A stretch of 64,000 nt of DNA from Arthrobacter sp. NtRootA1 (GTDB taxonomy: Bacteria; Actinomycetota; Actinomycetes; Actinomycetales; Micrococcaceae), in assembly GCF_019976975.1 (NCBI RefSeq), contig NZ_AP024630.1, positions 2,604,001 to 2,668,000 on the forward strand, read 5' to 3'. Shown piece by piece: positions 44,493 to 53,057 of this stretch. Numbering within the stretch: position 1 is the first letter of the stretch; each line of letters opens with the position of its first letter. The notes under the pieces were generated by a model. The model had not been told where the DNA came from. It did no database searches and worked only from the letters and a program-made list of their open reading frames with translations. The translations under genes were made by a program, and so were the position numbers.

Positions 44493-46307
44493 CTAACGCC
44501 CGGCAGCGTACCCCTGGTTGCCGCGTGGGTTCGCCGCCGCTCCGAGCTCGTCCGTTTCCGGGTCCAGAGTGACCGTGGATAGCCGTCCCAGTGACCACCC
44601 ATTCACGACGGTCACATCATGGCCGCGTTCGCGTAGTTCTGCGATCACGTGTTGCGGGAGGCGATCTTCCACGACGACGCCGGCCGCGTTCCAGGTCCGT
44701 GGCCAGAATGAGCTTGCCAAAGCACTGGTGTGGAAAGTGGGAGCATCAATTGCCTCCTGCGGGGTGTAGCCGCCCACGAGTGTCCTGAGTAAATACAGCA
44801 ACTGCCATTGATCCTGCTGGTCGCCGCCCGGGGAACCCAAGGCTGCGACGGTTCGGCCCTCCCGCATAAGGAGGGTAGGGCTCAAGGTGGTGCGTGGCCT
44901 GACGCCGGGCTTCAAGGCCGACGGGGAGCCGGCATCGAGCCATGACATCTGCAGGCGGGTACCGAGGGGGAAACCCAGCTCTGGTATAACCGGCGATGAC
45001 TGTAGCCAGCCCCCTGAAGGGGTAGCGCTTATCATGTTCCCGAACCGGTCTACAACGTCCAGATGACAGGTGTCTCCGCGGGTTTCGCCCGAGATCCGGA
45101 CCGTTGGTTCCCCGGCACCCAAGACAGAGGGGTGGTCGGCCGCGCTGACAAGGGCCGGCGGGTAGGGGCTCGTACCAGGAAGTGTTCCGGGCCGGAACTG
45201 TGTGGATGCGGACGCTGCAATCTGTGCTGCCCTTTGCCTGCCATACTCATCAGAGAACAGCACGTTGAGGTCAACTTTTACTTTGCGGGCATCACCGTAG
45301 TATGAATCCCGGTCAGCCATGGCAAGTTTCAGGGTTTCGATGATTGTGTGGGCGCCTAGTGCTGTTGAAGGGTCCAGGTGATCGTCGTCGAAATGCTTCA
45401 GAATAGCCAACGCCTGGAGCAGCACAGGGCCCTGGGACCAGAAACCGGCTTTGACGACGGTGACGCCTCGAAACTCCAAGGAGATCGGGGACTCGTCCGA
45501 GACCGTGAAACGGGAAAAGTCCTCGAGCTCTATGACACCGCTGTGGTCTGAACCGGAAGAGTGACGGTGGGGCTTTCGCGCAAACTCCACAATGGCCTTG
45601 GCAACGAATCCTTCCTTCCATTCCTCCCGCGCGGCATGGATCCGCGCTTCCCGGGTTCCTGCCGCATGACCCGCTTCAACGAGCTTTCGAAGAACATTCG
45701 CGTAAGCGCCGTTTTTGATTAGCTCACCTGCCTCGGGAACTCTACCTAGCGGGATCCATTGCGCGGCGGAAGTCGGCCAGTGCTGTTCGAAGTGGTCAGC
45801 CATTGTTTCGATGACAGCGGCAGCTTGGCGCCCAATCGGATGTCCGAGCCCGGCGTAATGGATTGCATACTCGAGCACATCCGAAAGTTCCCAAGTGCCC
45901 TGATCGGCCAACAGGGTTAACCAAGCCTCGACGGCGGCTGGCACGGCTGCAGCCAGCGCACCGGCGCCGGGCACAGACTCCAGACCTTCGTTGGCAAAGT
46001 GGGAAATGGTCGCCCTGGCTGGAGCAGGGCCCTGGCCCATGAGAACCCGGGGGTTGCGGCCCTTTGGGGCATAAAGGGCAACCATGTCGCCAGCAGGCCC
46101 GTTCAAGTGGGGTTCCACGACGTGCAACACAAAGCCTGCCGCGACCGCAGCATCAAAGGCATTGCCCCCTCGCTCAAGCACGGATTGCGCAGTAGCCGTC
46201 GCAAGCCAGTGGGTTGAGGCGCTCATGCCAAAGGATCCCTTGAGCGTGGGCCGCGTGGGAGAAGTCGACGGAGGGGTGAACGTCGTGGCTGTAGCTGTTT
46301 GAGTCAT
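44493..46307 (-). CDS. Gamma-glutamyltransferase-family Ntn hydrolase (cytosolic)
   Basis: 604 residues. The autoprocessing site is visible in GDTCHLDVVDRFGNMIS: the Thr would become the N-terminal nucleophile of the small subunit after self-cleavage, leaving a large subunit of about 400 residues. SAT(P)SGG and the LGSPGGDQQ loop are also conserved. No signal peptide is seen, unlike classical periplasmic or secreted gamma-glutamyltranspeptidases, and the lid loop is modified. Cytosolic members include oxamate amidohydrolase (HpxW-like) and cephalosporin acylases. It may therefore hydrolyse an amide in the pathway governed by the neighbouring GntR. An ATTGGATCC-type element lies 30 bp upstream of its start. 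Confidence 0.85.
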   Translation of the reverse strand: MTQTATATTFTPPSTSPTRPTLKGSFGMSASTHWLATATAQSVLERGGNAFDAAVAAGFVLHVVEPHLNGPAGDMVALYAPKGRNPRVLMGQGPAPARATISHFANEGLESVPGAGALAAAVPAAVEAWLTLLADQGTWELSDVLEYAIHYAGLGHPIGRQAAAVIETMADHFEQHWPTSAAQWIPLGRVPEAGELIKNGAYANVLRKLVEAGHAAGTREARIHAAREEWKEGFVAKAIVEFARKPHRHSSGSDHSGVIELEDFSRFTVSDESPISLEFRGVTVVKAGFWSQGPVLLQALAILKHFDDDHLDPSTALGAHTIIETLKLAMADRDSYYGDARKVKVDLNVLFSDEYGRQRAAQIAASASTQFRPGTLPGTSPYPPALVSAADHPSVLGAGEPTVRISGETRGDTCHLDVVDRFGNMISATPSGGWLQSSPVIPELGFPLGTRLQMSWLDAGSPSALKPGVRPRTTLSPTLLMREGRTVAALGSPGGDQQDQWQLLYLLRTLVGGYTPQEAIDAPTFHTSALASSFWPRTWNAAGVVVEDRLPQHVIAELRERGHDVTVVNGWSLGRLSTVTLDPETDELGAAANPRGNQGYAAGR

Positions 46308-46335
46308 ATCACCAGTGTATTCAATTTTTCTATTT

Positions 46336-46353
46336 TTGGATCCAATTTGATGG
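46336..46353. promoter_or_regulatory. ATTGGAT-type operator (site D) upstream of the GGT-family gene
   Basis: TTTGGATCCAATTTGATG shares the TGGATCC core and the TGATG block 13 bases downstream with sites A and F. It fills the 46-bp gap between the Lrp stop and the GGT-family start. Confidence 0.62.
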
Positions 46354-46860
46354 TTAGGTTTCCGGCAAGGGTGTCGACCTGCCCCAGCCCGAGTTCCTCG
46401 TCAGATGGTCCAAGAGTGGCTGCACGCGGTAGGGGAGTGGCGTGGAAACGGTCAGTGTCGTATTCGTGTGTCGCACGCCGGGAATATCCACCATCCTGGC
46501 GGCGGCGGACTGCACTCCCTGCAGGGTGGTGGAGGCCACCCTGACCATCAGGTCTTCCCGCCCGGCTTGCGTGGTGACCTCTAAGACCTCAGGGATTTTG
46601 CTGAGGGCGTCCACGACGCTGGTGAGTTGGCGCTGGTCCAACTCCAAGCCGATGAACGCCTGGACCGGAATGCCAGCGGCCTCAAGGTTCATAACGGGAC
46701 TGAACCCCTTCAGAATGCCGGCAGTCTCCAGCCGCTGGAGCCTTCCCAGGACGGTATTTCGAGAGATGCCCAATTGGGCGGCGAGTTCAGCCACCCCCGC
46801 CCGGGCGTTTCCATGAAGGCGTTTGAGTAGTTCGGCGTCGAGCTTGTCAATGCTGATCAT
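46354..46860 (-). CDS. Lrp/AsnC-family transcriptional regulator
   Basis: 168 residues: an N-terminal helix-turn-helix (IDKLDAELLKRLHGNARAG, then AELAAQLGISRNTVLGRLQRL, about 4-50) and the RAM ligand-binding domain (about 65-145, with GREDLMVRVAS). Such regulators sense amino acids. It is divergent from a branched-chain amino acid dehydrogenase operon, the classic arrangement of BkdR. It probably activates that operon in response to leucine, isoleucine or valine. The C-terminal 20 residues are unusual, rich in Arg/Pro/Ser. Confidence 0.92.
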   Translation of the reverse strand: MISIDKLDAELLKRLHGNARAGVAELAAQLGISRNTVLGRLQRLETAGILKGFSPVMNLEAAGIPVQAFIGLELDQRQLTSVVDALSKIPEVLEVTTQAGREDLMVRVASTTLQGVQSAAARMVDIPGVRHTNTTLTVSTPLPYRVQPLLDHLTRNSGWGRSTPLPET

Positions 46861-46972
46861 TTTGTCTAGATGACTCCGTCCTCATATTGCATAGCTGAAC
46901 GTTTCGATTAGTTCAAGGGAAATGAATTGACCATATCACCCCGCTTAATTCAGAGTTGAAGGACACATTGGT

Positions 46973-46984
46973 ATTGGATCCAAT
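46973..46984. promoter_or_regulatory. ATTGGATCCAAT operator (site E)
   Basis: Perfect 12-base palindrome, the cleanest copy of the repeated motif. It is 25 bp upstream of the chosen start of the branched-chain amino acid dehydrogenase gene, in the Lrp/dehydrogenase divergent region, so the operon may be under both Lrp and GntR control. Confidence 0.7.
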
Positions 46985-47009
46985 GTCTGAACAAAGCAGG
47001 AGGCACCAG

Positions 47010-48101
47010 ATGTGTGCGGCATTGTTGGACGGTCCGAGGGTTGTTGAAGGCAGTCCCTTCGAGATTATTGACGAGCACGCCAGCGGTCACGAGCGCGTAC
47101 GAATGGTCCGTGACAAGGAAACCGGGCTCAAGGCCATTGTTGCGATCCACAATTCGTCCTTGGGGCCGGCCCTGGGAGGAACACGTTTCTTTCCCTACCA
47201 AAGAGAAGCTGAAGCGCTCACAGATGTCCTTCGGCTGTCAGAGGGCATGACCCTTAAGGCTGCCGCCGCCGGATTGCCGCTGGGTGGCGGCAAAGCCGTC
47301 ATCATTGGCGACCCGCACACAGACAAGTCCCCCGAGCTCCTGCGCGCATACGGGCAGTTTGTCCACGCATTTGGCGGCGACTACATCACGGCTGGTGACG
47401 TGGGGACGACGGCTGCCGACATGGACGTCATCGGTTCGCAGACGCCGTGGGTCGTTGGCCGCAACACAGGGGGCTCGGGTGACAGTGGATACTCCACAGC
47501 GTTCGGTGTCTTCGTGGCAATGCAGGCAGCTGCAGTCTACGTCTGGGGAAGCCAAGCACTGGCTGGGCGCCGCGTCGGTGTTGAAGGTGCCGGGAAGGTT
47601 GGAAGCCAACTTGTCCGGTTGCTTGTCGACGCCGGAGCGGACGTCGTCTTGGCTGACAGAGACCCCATGGCCCTGCAACGCGTCTCAGGGACACACCCCG
47701 GGACCGACGTTACTGACCGGGTCCTGGACCGGGACATCGACGTCTACGCTCCGTGCGCCATGGGTGGGACGCTGAACCCCAAGACCATTCCCGCCGTCCG
47801 TGCCCGCATTGTCTGCGGCGCCGCAAACAATCAGCTACTCGACACAGACTGCGAAGAACAGCTGCAATCCGCTGGCATTCTGTGGGTCCCGGACTACGTC
47901 GCAAATGCCGGAGGGCTGATCCAGGTTTCCTCCGAGGTCACCGACCTTGGAACCGAAGAAGTAACCGACCGAATAGCAAAGATCGGGCCAGCTGTTACCG
48001 GAATGCTCGAAGCAGCCGGCGACGGATCACAAACTCCGGCCCAGGCAGCCCGGGAACTCGTCCTGCGCCGACTTTCCGAAGCCAAAGGACACAATTCATG
48101 A
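47010..48101 (+). CDS. Leucine/valine dehydrogenase (Glu/Leu/Phe/Val dehydrogenase family)
   Basis: 363 residues from the ATG at 47010, chosen for the AGGAGG site 6 bases upstream; the open frame extends back over the ATTGGATCCAAT palindrome. It deaminates branched-chain amino acids to 2-oxo acids with NAD. The catalytic Lys is in LPLGGGKAVI, the second catalytic residue (Asp) in YITAGDVGTT, and the Rossmann fold in VGVEGAGKVGSQLV. Its stop overlaps the ATG of the E1-alpha gene, so its 2-oxo acid product is handed to the dehydrogenase complex encoded next. Confidence 0.93.
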   Translation: MCAALLDGPRVVEGSPFEIIDEHASGHERVRMVRDKETGLKAIVAIHNSSLGPALGGTRFFPYQREAEALTDVLRLSEGMTLKAAAAGLPLGGGKAVIIGDPHTDKSPELLRAYGQFVHAFGGDYITAGDVGTTAADMDVIGSQTPWVVGRNTGGSGDSGYSTAFGVFVAMQAAAVYVWGSQALAGRRVGVEGAGKVGSQLVRLLVDAGADVVLADRDPMALQRVSGTHPGTDVTDRVLDRDIDVYAPCAMGGTLNPKTIPAVRARIVCGAANNQLLDTDCEEQLQSAGILWVPDYVANAGGLIQVSSEVTDLGTEEVTDRIAKIGPAVTGMLEAAGDGSQTPAQAARELVLRRLSEAKGHNS

Positions 48102-49180
48102 CCAGCCAACCGCTGTCTCTTCTCACTCAAGACGGGACCTACCAATCGCAAATGGCCCTCCCGCTGGACCCGGGGTCGATTGACTGCGCCCAGCTTCTGC
48201 GCGACATGATCATGACCCGCAGGGTCGACTCTGAAGCAATCGCGCTTCAACGACAAGGCGAGCTCGGTTTGTGGCCGTCTCTCCTAGGCCAGGAAGCTGC
48301 CCAGGTAGGCGCTGCCGCCTCGCTTTTTCCGCGGGACGTTGTCTTCCCCACCTATCGCGAACATGGAGTCGCGTGGTGCAGGGGAGTGGACCCCGTGAAC
48401 TTACTGGGTTTGTTCCGAGGGACGACAATGGGCGGCTGGGATCCTACCGAAAACAATTTCAACCTCTACACCCTGGTGATCGGGGCCCAAACGCTGCACG
48501 CCGTGGGATACGCCATGGGCATCGTCCGGGACGGTGATGTCGGCACCGGGGATCCGGAACGGGACAGGGCTGTCCTCGTCTTCCTCGGTGATGGCGCACT
48601 GAGCGAGGGAGAAACCAACGAAGCCTTTGTCTGGGCGGCGGCCCAAAACTTGCCGGTTGTATTTTTCTGCCAAAACAATCAATGGGCCATCTCGGCGCCC
48701 TATTCGGTCCAAAGTCGCGTGGCCGTGGCTCAGCGCGCCCAAGGATTTGGTTTCAAAGGCATCAGGGTAGACGGAAACGATGTGCTTGCTTGCCTTTCTG
48801 CTACACGTGAGGCCATGGCCGCCGCCAGGTCAGGCAACGGACCTACACTCATCGAAGCCTTTACATATCGCCGCAACCCCCACACAACATCCGACGACGA
48901 CGGACGGTACCGCTCCGGTGCAGAAAACGATGTCTGGGAATCGTTGGACCCCATCGAGCGACTTAAGAACTACTTGGTGGGCTCAAACAAGATCGACCAG
49001 GACTTCCTGAGCAAAGTCGGGGCGGAGGAACAGGAACTCGCTGAGAAGCTCCGGGCAGGGTGCCGCGCCCTGCCCAACCCGGCGCCAGATCATCCTTTCC
49101 GGAATACCTACGCCGAGATGCCGAAAGAACTTGAGGATCAAATGATCGAACACCTGAGTTTTGTGGAGACCGGGGCATGA
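48098..49180 (+). CDS. Branched-chain 2-oxoacid dehydrogenase E1 alpha subunit
   Basis: 360 residues from the ATG overlapping the upstream stop (ATGA). The thiamine diphosphate motif runs from GDGALSEGETNEAF to FCQNNQWAIS. It catalyses decarboxylation of the 2-oxo acid and transfer to lipoamide together with E1 beta. TYRRNPHTTSDDDGRYR is the conserved loop corresponding to the phosphorylation-loop region of the family. Pyruvate dehydrogenase E1 alpha is very similar, but the dehydrogenase upstream and acyl-CoA dehydrogenase downstream point to branched-chain substrates. Confidence 0.92.
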   Translation: MTSQPLSLLTQDGTYQSQMALPLDPGSIDCAQLLRDMIMTRRVDSEAIALQRQGELGLWPSLLGQEAAQVGAAASLFPRDVVFPTYREHGVAWCRGVDPVNLLGLFRGTTMGGWDPTENNFNLYTLVIGAQTLHAVGYAMGIVRDGDVGTGDPERDRAVLVFLGDGALSEGETNEAFVWAAAQNLPVVFFCQNNQWAISAPYSVQSRVAVAQRAQGFGFKGIRVDGNDVLACLSATREAMAAARSGNGPTLIEAFTYRRNPHTTSDDDGRYRSGAENDVWESLDPIERLKNYLVGSNKIDQDFLSKVGAEEQELAEKLRAGCRALPNPAPDHPFRNTYAEMPKELEDQMIEHLSFVETGA

Positions 49181-50163
49181 CCGCCCAGCCAAGCACCATG
49201 CCCATCGCCCACGCACTGAATGCAGGCCTCCGTGACGCGATGGAATCCGACGATAAGGTCATGCTCCTTGGTGAAGATATCGGCCAGTTGGGCGGAGTAT
49301 TCAGGGTTACCGATGGACTCCAGAAGGGCTTCGGCGACCTCCGGGTGGTGGACGCTCCCCTTGGCGAGGCCGGAATTGTCGGAAGCGCCATAGGACTAGC
49401 CATGGCCGGGTATCGGCCCGTTTGCGAAATACAGTTCGACGGCTTTGTTTTCCCGGCCATGAACCAGATCACCACCCAGCTCGCCAAGTACAGGCACCGC
49501 TCGGACGGCAAGATCTCCTTGCCCGTAGTAATCAGGATTCCTGTCGGCGGCGGCATCGGTGCCATTGAGCACCACTCCGAGTCTCCCGAAGCCTACTTTG
49601 CGCATACCGCTGGACTGAAGGTCGTGACACCCTCATCGCCTCAGGAAGCCTACGACATGATCCGCGCGGCAGTCCGATGCGACGATCCCGTGATCTTCCT
49701 GGAACCCAAACGCAATTACTGGCTCAAAGGAGAAGTGGACCTGAGCCGAATACCAGGTCCACTCGAGAAGGCCAGCATCGTTCGCCCTGGCGAGGACCTG
49801 ACGCTCGTTGCATACGGCGCCCTTTTGCCCGTTGCCCGGAAAGTGGCCGACGTTTGCGCCGAGGAAGGCCGGAACGTTGAAGTCATCGACTTGAGGTCGC
49901 TGTCTCCCATTGACGACGAAACCATTCTCCGATCGGTGGAACGCACTGGAAGGTTGGTGGTGGCCCATGAAGCCTCACGCAGTGTTGGCCTAGGCAGCGA
50001 GATCGCCTCACGTGTCCAGGACGCCATTTTCCATTCCCTCGAAGCTCCAGTCATCAGGGTGACCGGCTATGACACCCCTTACCCGGCAAGCCGCTTGGAA
50101 GAGGAATGGCTGCCAGGGCTTGACCGGATCCTCGACGCCATTGACCGCAGCTTCAGCTACTAA
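49177..50163 (+). CDS. Branched-chain 2-oxoacid dehydrogenase E1 beta subunit
   Basis: 328 residues. The family blocks MLLGEDIGQLGGVFRVTDGL, GIVGSAIGLAMAGYRPVCEIQF, and the C-terminal transketolase-like domain (about 200-320, VIDLRSLSPIDDETI) are present. It forms the heterotetrameric E1 with the preceding gene, overlapping it by 4 bp. The length is normal and no catalytic block appears missing. Confidence 0.93.
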   Translation: MTAQPSTMPIAHALNAGLRDAMESDDKVMLLGEDIGQLGGVFRVTDGLQKGFGDLRVVDAPLGEAGIVGSAIGLAMAGYRPVCEIQFDGFVFPAMNQITTQLAKYRHRSDGKISLPVVIRIPVGGGIGAIEHHSESPEAYFAHTAGLKVVTPSSPQEAYDMIRAAVRCDDPVIFLEPKRNYWLKGEVDLSRIPGPLEKASIVRPGEDLTLVAYGALLPVARKVADVCAEEGRNVEVIDLRSLSPIDDETILRSVERTGRLVVAHEASRSVGLGSEIASRVQDAIFHSLEAPVIRVTGYDTPYPASRLEEEWLPGLDRILDAIDRSFSY

Positions 50164-50175
50164 CGGAAGGTAAAA

Positions 50176-51480
50176 ATGACAATCAAGGAATTCGCCCTCC
50201 CGGACGTAGGCGAAGGGCTTACGGAGGCCGAGATCGTCAATTGGCTGGTAAAGCGCGGCGATAAAGTAGCCGTCAATCAGGCAATCGTGGAAATCGAAAC
50301 CGCCAAATCGCTTGTGGAACTCCCTTGCCCCTTTGAAGGGGAAGTCAGCGAACTCTTGGTTCAGCAAGGCGAGACCGTCGATGTAGGCCGCGCAATCATC
50401 AGCATCGCCACCGCAGCAAAGAACATCAAGGCGACAGAACCCTCCGAAGCAGCCATCGACGATGACCCCAAACTCTTGGTCGGCTACGGGGCACGGGAAG
50501 TGGCAAGTCGTCGACGACGGGGTCCAGGCATTAGACCGACCGCACCCATGCCGGCACCCGCCGTCGGCAGCCCCTCCGGCAACTCTGAGCGCGTAGCTGG
50601 TCGCCCCAAGGCAACCCCTCCGGTTCGGAAGCTGGCTAAGGACCTTGGCGTCGACCTCGGGATGGTTAGGGCAACCGGAAATGATGGAATCTGTACCCGC
50701 GCAGACGTGCTGAAGGCCCATTCATACAGAGAAAACCTTCCGGCGACGACAGGCGAAACTCCCCGAAGCGGCACTGGCGATCTCCGGATACCTGTCCGGG
50801 GAGTCCGAAAGCACACCGCGGCAGCTATGGTGCAGTCAGCCTTCACAGCTCCCCACGTCACCGAATTCGTGGCAGTCGACATCACCCGCACCCTAGAGCT
50901 GAAGGAGCAGATAGCTCGTCGCCGCGAATTTGCGGACGTGAAGCTGACCCCGCTCACGTTTGTCGCCAAGGCCTTCCTCCATGCCCTGAAGAGCACGCCG
51001 GAAGCAAACGCTACGTGGGATGAGTCCGCGCAGGAAATCGTGCAGTTTGAGAAGGTGAATCTAGGCATTGCCGCAGCAACGCCGCGCGGCTTGATCGTGC
51101 CCAATATCAAGGACGCACAGCCCTTGCCGCTTGCCGGGCTGGCAGCAGCAATTTCGGATCTGGCTTCAACTGCCAGGCTTGGGAAAACCGAGCCCCAAGC
51201 GATGGCCAACGGAACAATTACCATCACGAACATCGGTGTTTTCGGGATCGACGCGGGAACCCCGATTCTCAATCCTGGAGAGGCAGCAATTCTCGCTGTC
51301 GGAACTGCCCGGCGTACCCCGTGGGTCGTTCACGATGAACAGGGTGAACGAATCGAGCCCCGTACGGTCCTGCAGCTGGCGCTCTCCTTTGACCACAGGA
51401 TCATGGACGGCCAGCAAGGGTCGCAGCTCTTGGCCGACACGGCGGCCCTGCTCCGTGAACCTGGCCTGGCACTGATCTAA
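50176..51480 (+). CDS. Dihydrolipoamide acyltransferase (E2) of the 2-oxoacid dehydrogenase
   Basis: 434 residues with one lipoyl domain (1-78, lipoylated K44 in EIETAKSLVELP), a basic Pro/Ala linker, an E3/E1-binding domain (about 150-190, PPVRKLAKDLGVDL) and the acyltransferase core. The catalytic His-Asp motif is DHRIMDG near the C-terminus, with TNIGVFGIDAGTPI upstream. No E3 (dihydrolipoamide dehydrogenase) is encoded here; a shared housekeeping E3 must serve. The start has GGAAGG 8 bases upstream. Confidence 0.93.
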   Translation: MTIKEFALPDVGEGLTEAEIVNWLVKRGDKVAVNQAIVEIETAKSLVELPCPFEGEVSELLVQQGETVDVGRAIISIATAAKNIKATEPSEAAIDDDPKLLVGYGAREVASRRRRGPGIRPTAPMPAPAVGSPSGNSERVAGRPKATPPVRKLAKDLGVDLGMVRATGNDGICTRADVLKAHSYRENLPATTGETPRSGTGDLRIPVRGVRKHTAAAMVQSAFTAPHVTEFVAVDITRTLELKEQIARRREFADVKLTPLTFVAKAFLHALKSTPEANATWDESAQEIVQFEKVNLGIAAATPRGLIVPNIKDAQPLPLAGLAAAISDLASTARLGKTEPQAMANGTITITNIGVFGIDAGTPILNPGEAAILAVGTARRTPWVVHDEQGERIEPRTVLQLALSFDHRIMDGQQGSQLLADTAALLREPGLALI

Positions 51481-51504
51481 GTCTGTACGGGACCCACCAA
51501 AAAC

Positions 51505-51744
51505 ATGGGCCAAATGCAGTACTACATCGTCAATGACTGGACCATCCTCGCTGGGGCCATGGTGGAAATCCGAATTGGCCGGGATTTCCTTCGAGAAGGA
51601 GTCGTTGAGTCCTACACACCCGACGGCTCCATCGTCTGGCTCGAACAGGGCCAGGGATTCGGCCGGCAGCTTGTGGACAAAAGCTCCGGCTTCAAGATTT
51701 ACATTTCCGAAGACCGGCTCCGTGCCATAGGCCGGGTCCGATGA
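51505..51744 (+). CDS. Small hypothetical protein in the branched-chain operon
   Basis: 79 residues from the ATG at 51505; an in-frame ATG at 51514 is possible. The sequence (for example VEIRIGRDFLREGVVESYT, then GSIVWLEQGQGFGRQLVDK) looks like a small beta-barrel similar in style to SH3-like or RNA-binding folds, with no membrane segment or Cys. It lies 24 bp after E2, and its stop is 47 bp before the chosen acyl-CoA dehydrogenase start, so it is co-transcribed. No family was recognised and no ribosome-binding site is clear. Codon use is like its neighbours, which supports a real gene. Confidence 0.65.
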   Translation: MGQMQYYIVNDWTILAGAMVEIRIGRDFLREGVVESYTPDGSIVWLEQGQGFGRQLVDKSSGFKIYISEDRLRAIGRVR

Positions 51745-51791
51745 CCCCATGGGTCACAGCACCACTTAACGACTCCTCAGAAAGAGAAACC

Positions 51792-53006
51792 ATGACCGTA
51801 CTCAAGGAGACGGAACCGTCTGTATTCGCAGCATGCGACGATCCCGCTGTGACGCCCCCGTACGCAGAAGCGGACTTGCTGTTCCTTTCGGACCTCTTGA
51901 CTGACGAGGAACATGGGCTGTATTTGAAGGCACGGGACTTCCTTCAACGGCAGGTGCGGCCGGTCGCCGTCGACTTTTGGAATCGTGCTGAATTTCCATT
52001 CGAGCTCATTCCAAGCCTGGCCAGGCAACAACTGACAGGCATGAACCGTCGTGGCCCTCTCCTCGCTGGACTGATCCAGATGGAGTTCGCCCGCGCGGAC
52101 ACCTCCTTATCCACCTTCTTCGGCGTTCATGACGAACTCTTCACCACCGCCATCCAGGAACTCGGGTCAGAGGAGCAGCGCCGCACCATCCTGCCGGATC
52201 TCCTTGCGCTCCGTAAGATCGGTGCCTTCGCCCTGACTGAACCCCTCCATGGGTCCGACATCTCCCGTGAAATGGAAACCTCAGCTACACGCTCGGGCGA
52301 CGCGTGGATCCTCAACGGGCACAAGAGGTGGATCGGAAACGCAACTTTTGCCGACTTCGTCTTGGTTTGGGCCCGGGACACCGCGGACGGACAAATCAAG
52401 GGTTTCATCGTCGAAAAAGGAACGCCCGGCTTCCGCGCCGAGGCCATCAACAACAAGATCTCTGTCCGAATCATTCAAAACGCCAACATCACGCTGGATA
52501 ACGTACGGATCCCGTTCAGCAATTGGCTGCCCGGCACTTCAACGTTTCAGGATGCCAACTCCTTACTGCTTCATTCCAGGGTTTGGGTGAGCTGGCAGGC
52601 AGTGGGACAACAGTTCGCGGCTTTTGATGTGGCAAGGGCATACGCCATGCAACGGAAGCAGTTCGGCAAACCAATCGCTTCTTTCCAACTAATCCAAGAA
52701 CAACTCGCCAGAATGGTCGGCAATGCCACCATGTCCTTGTCGTTGATGATTCAGCTCGCCCGCCTCCGTGGAACCGGCCGCCTGACCATGGACCATGCAG
52801 CCTTGGCCAAGTCCAGCTGCACCGCCAACATGCGCAAGACCGTCGCGCTTGGGCGCTCGATCGTTGGCGGCAACGGCATAAGCACCGACTTCGAGATGGC
52901 AAAAATCTTTGCCGACGCTGAGGCGATCTATTCATACGAAGGCAGCTACGAGATCAATTCCCTACTCGTAGGCCGCGCAGTTACAGGAATCTCCGCTTTC
53001 GCCTAA
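51792..53006 (+). CDS. Acyl-CoA dehydrogenase
   Basis: 404 residues from the ATG at 51792; an ATG at 51741 overlapping the upstream stop is also open. FAD-dependent acyl-CoA dehydrogenase with IGAFALTEPLHGSD (FAD and substrate contacts, about 130-150), and RWIGNATFADFVLVWA in the middle domain. The catalytic Glu lies in YSYEGSYEINSLLVGRAVTG near the C-terminus. That last block and GGNGISTDFEMAK resemble the glutaryl-CoA dehydrogenase group as I recall it. In context it should oxidise 2-methylbutyryl-, isobutyryl- or isovaleryl-CoA, but a glutaryl-like substrate is not excluded. Confidence 0.9.
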   Translation: MTVLKETEPSVFAACDDPAVTPPYAEADLLFLSDLLTDEEHGLYLKARDFLQRQVRPVAVDFWNRAEFPFELIPSLARQQLTGMNRRGPLLAGLIQMEFARADTSLSTFFGVHDELFTTAIQELGSEEQRRTILPDLLALRKIGAFALTEPLHGSDISREMETSATRSGDAWILNGHKRWIGNATFADFVLVWARDTADGQIKGFIVEKGTPGFRAEAINNKISVRIIQNANITLDNVRIPFSNWLPGTSTFQDANSLLLHSRVWVSWQAVGQQFAAFDVARAYAMQRKQFGKPIASFQLIQEQLARMVGNATMSLSLMIQLARLRGTGRLTMDHAALAKSSCTANMRKTVALGRSIVGGNGISTDFEMAKIFADAEAIYSYEGSYEINSLLVGRAVTGISAFA

Positions 53007-53057
53007 AACTGCCCTCCTGTCTCCACCCCACCACACATCACATAAGAGGACCCGGAT

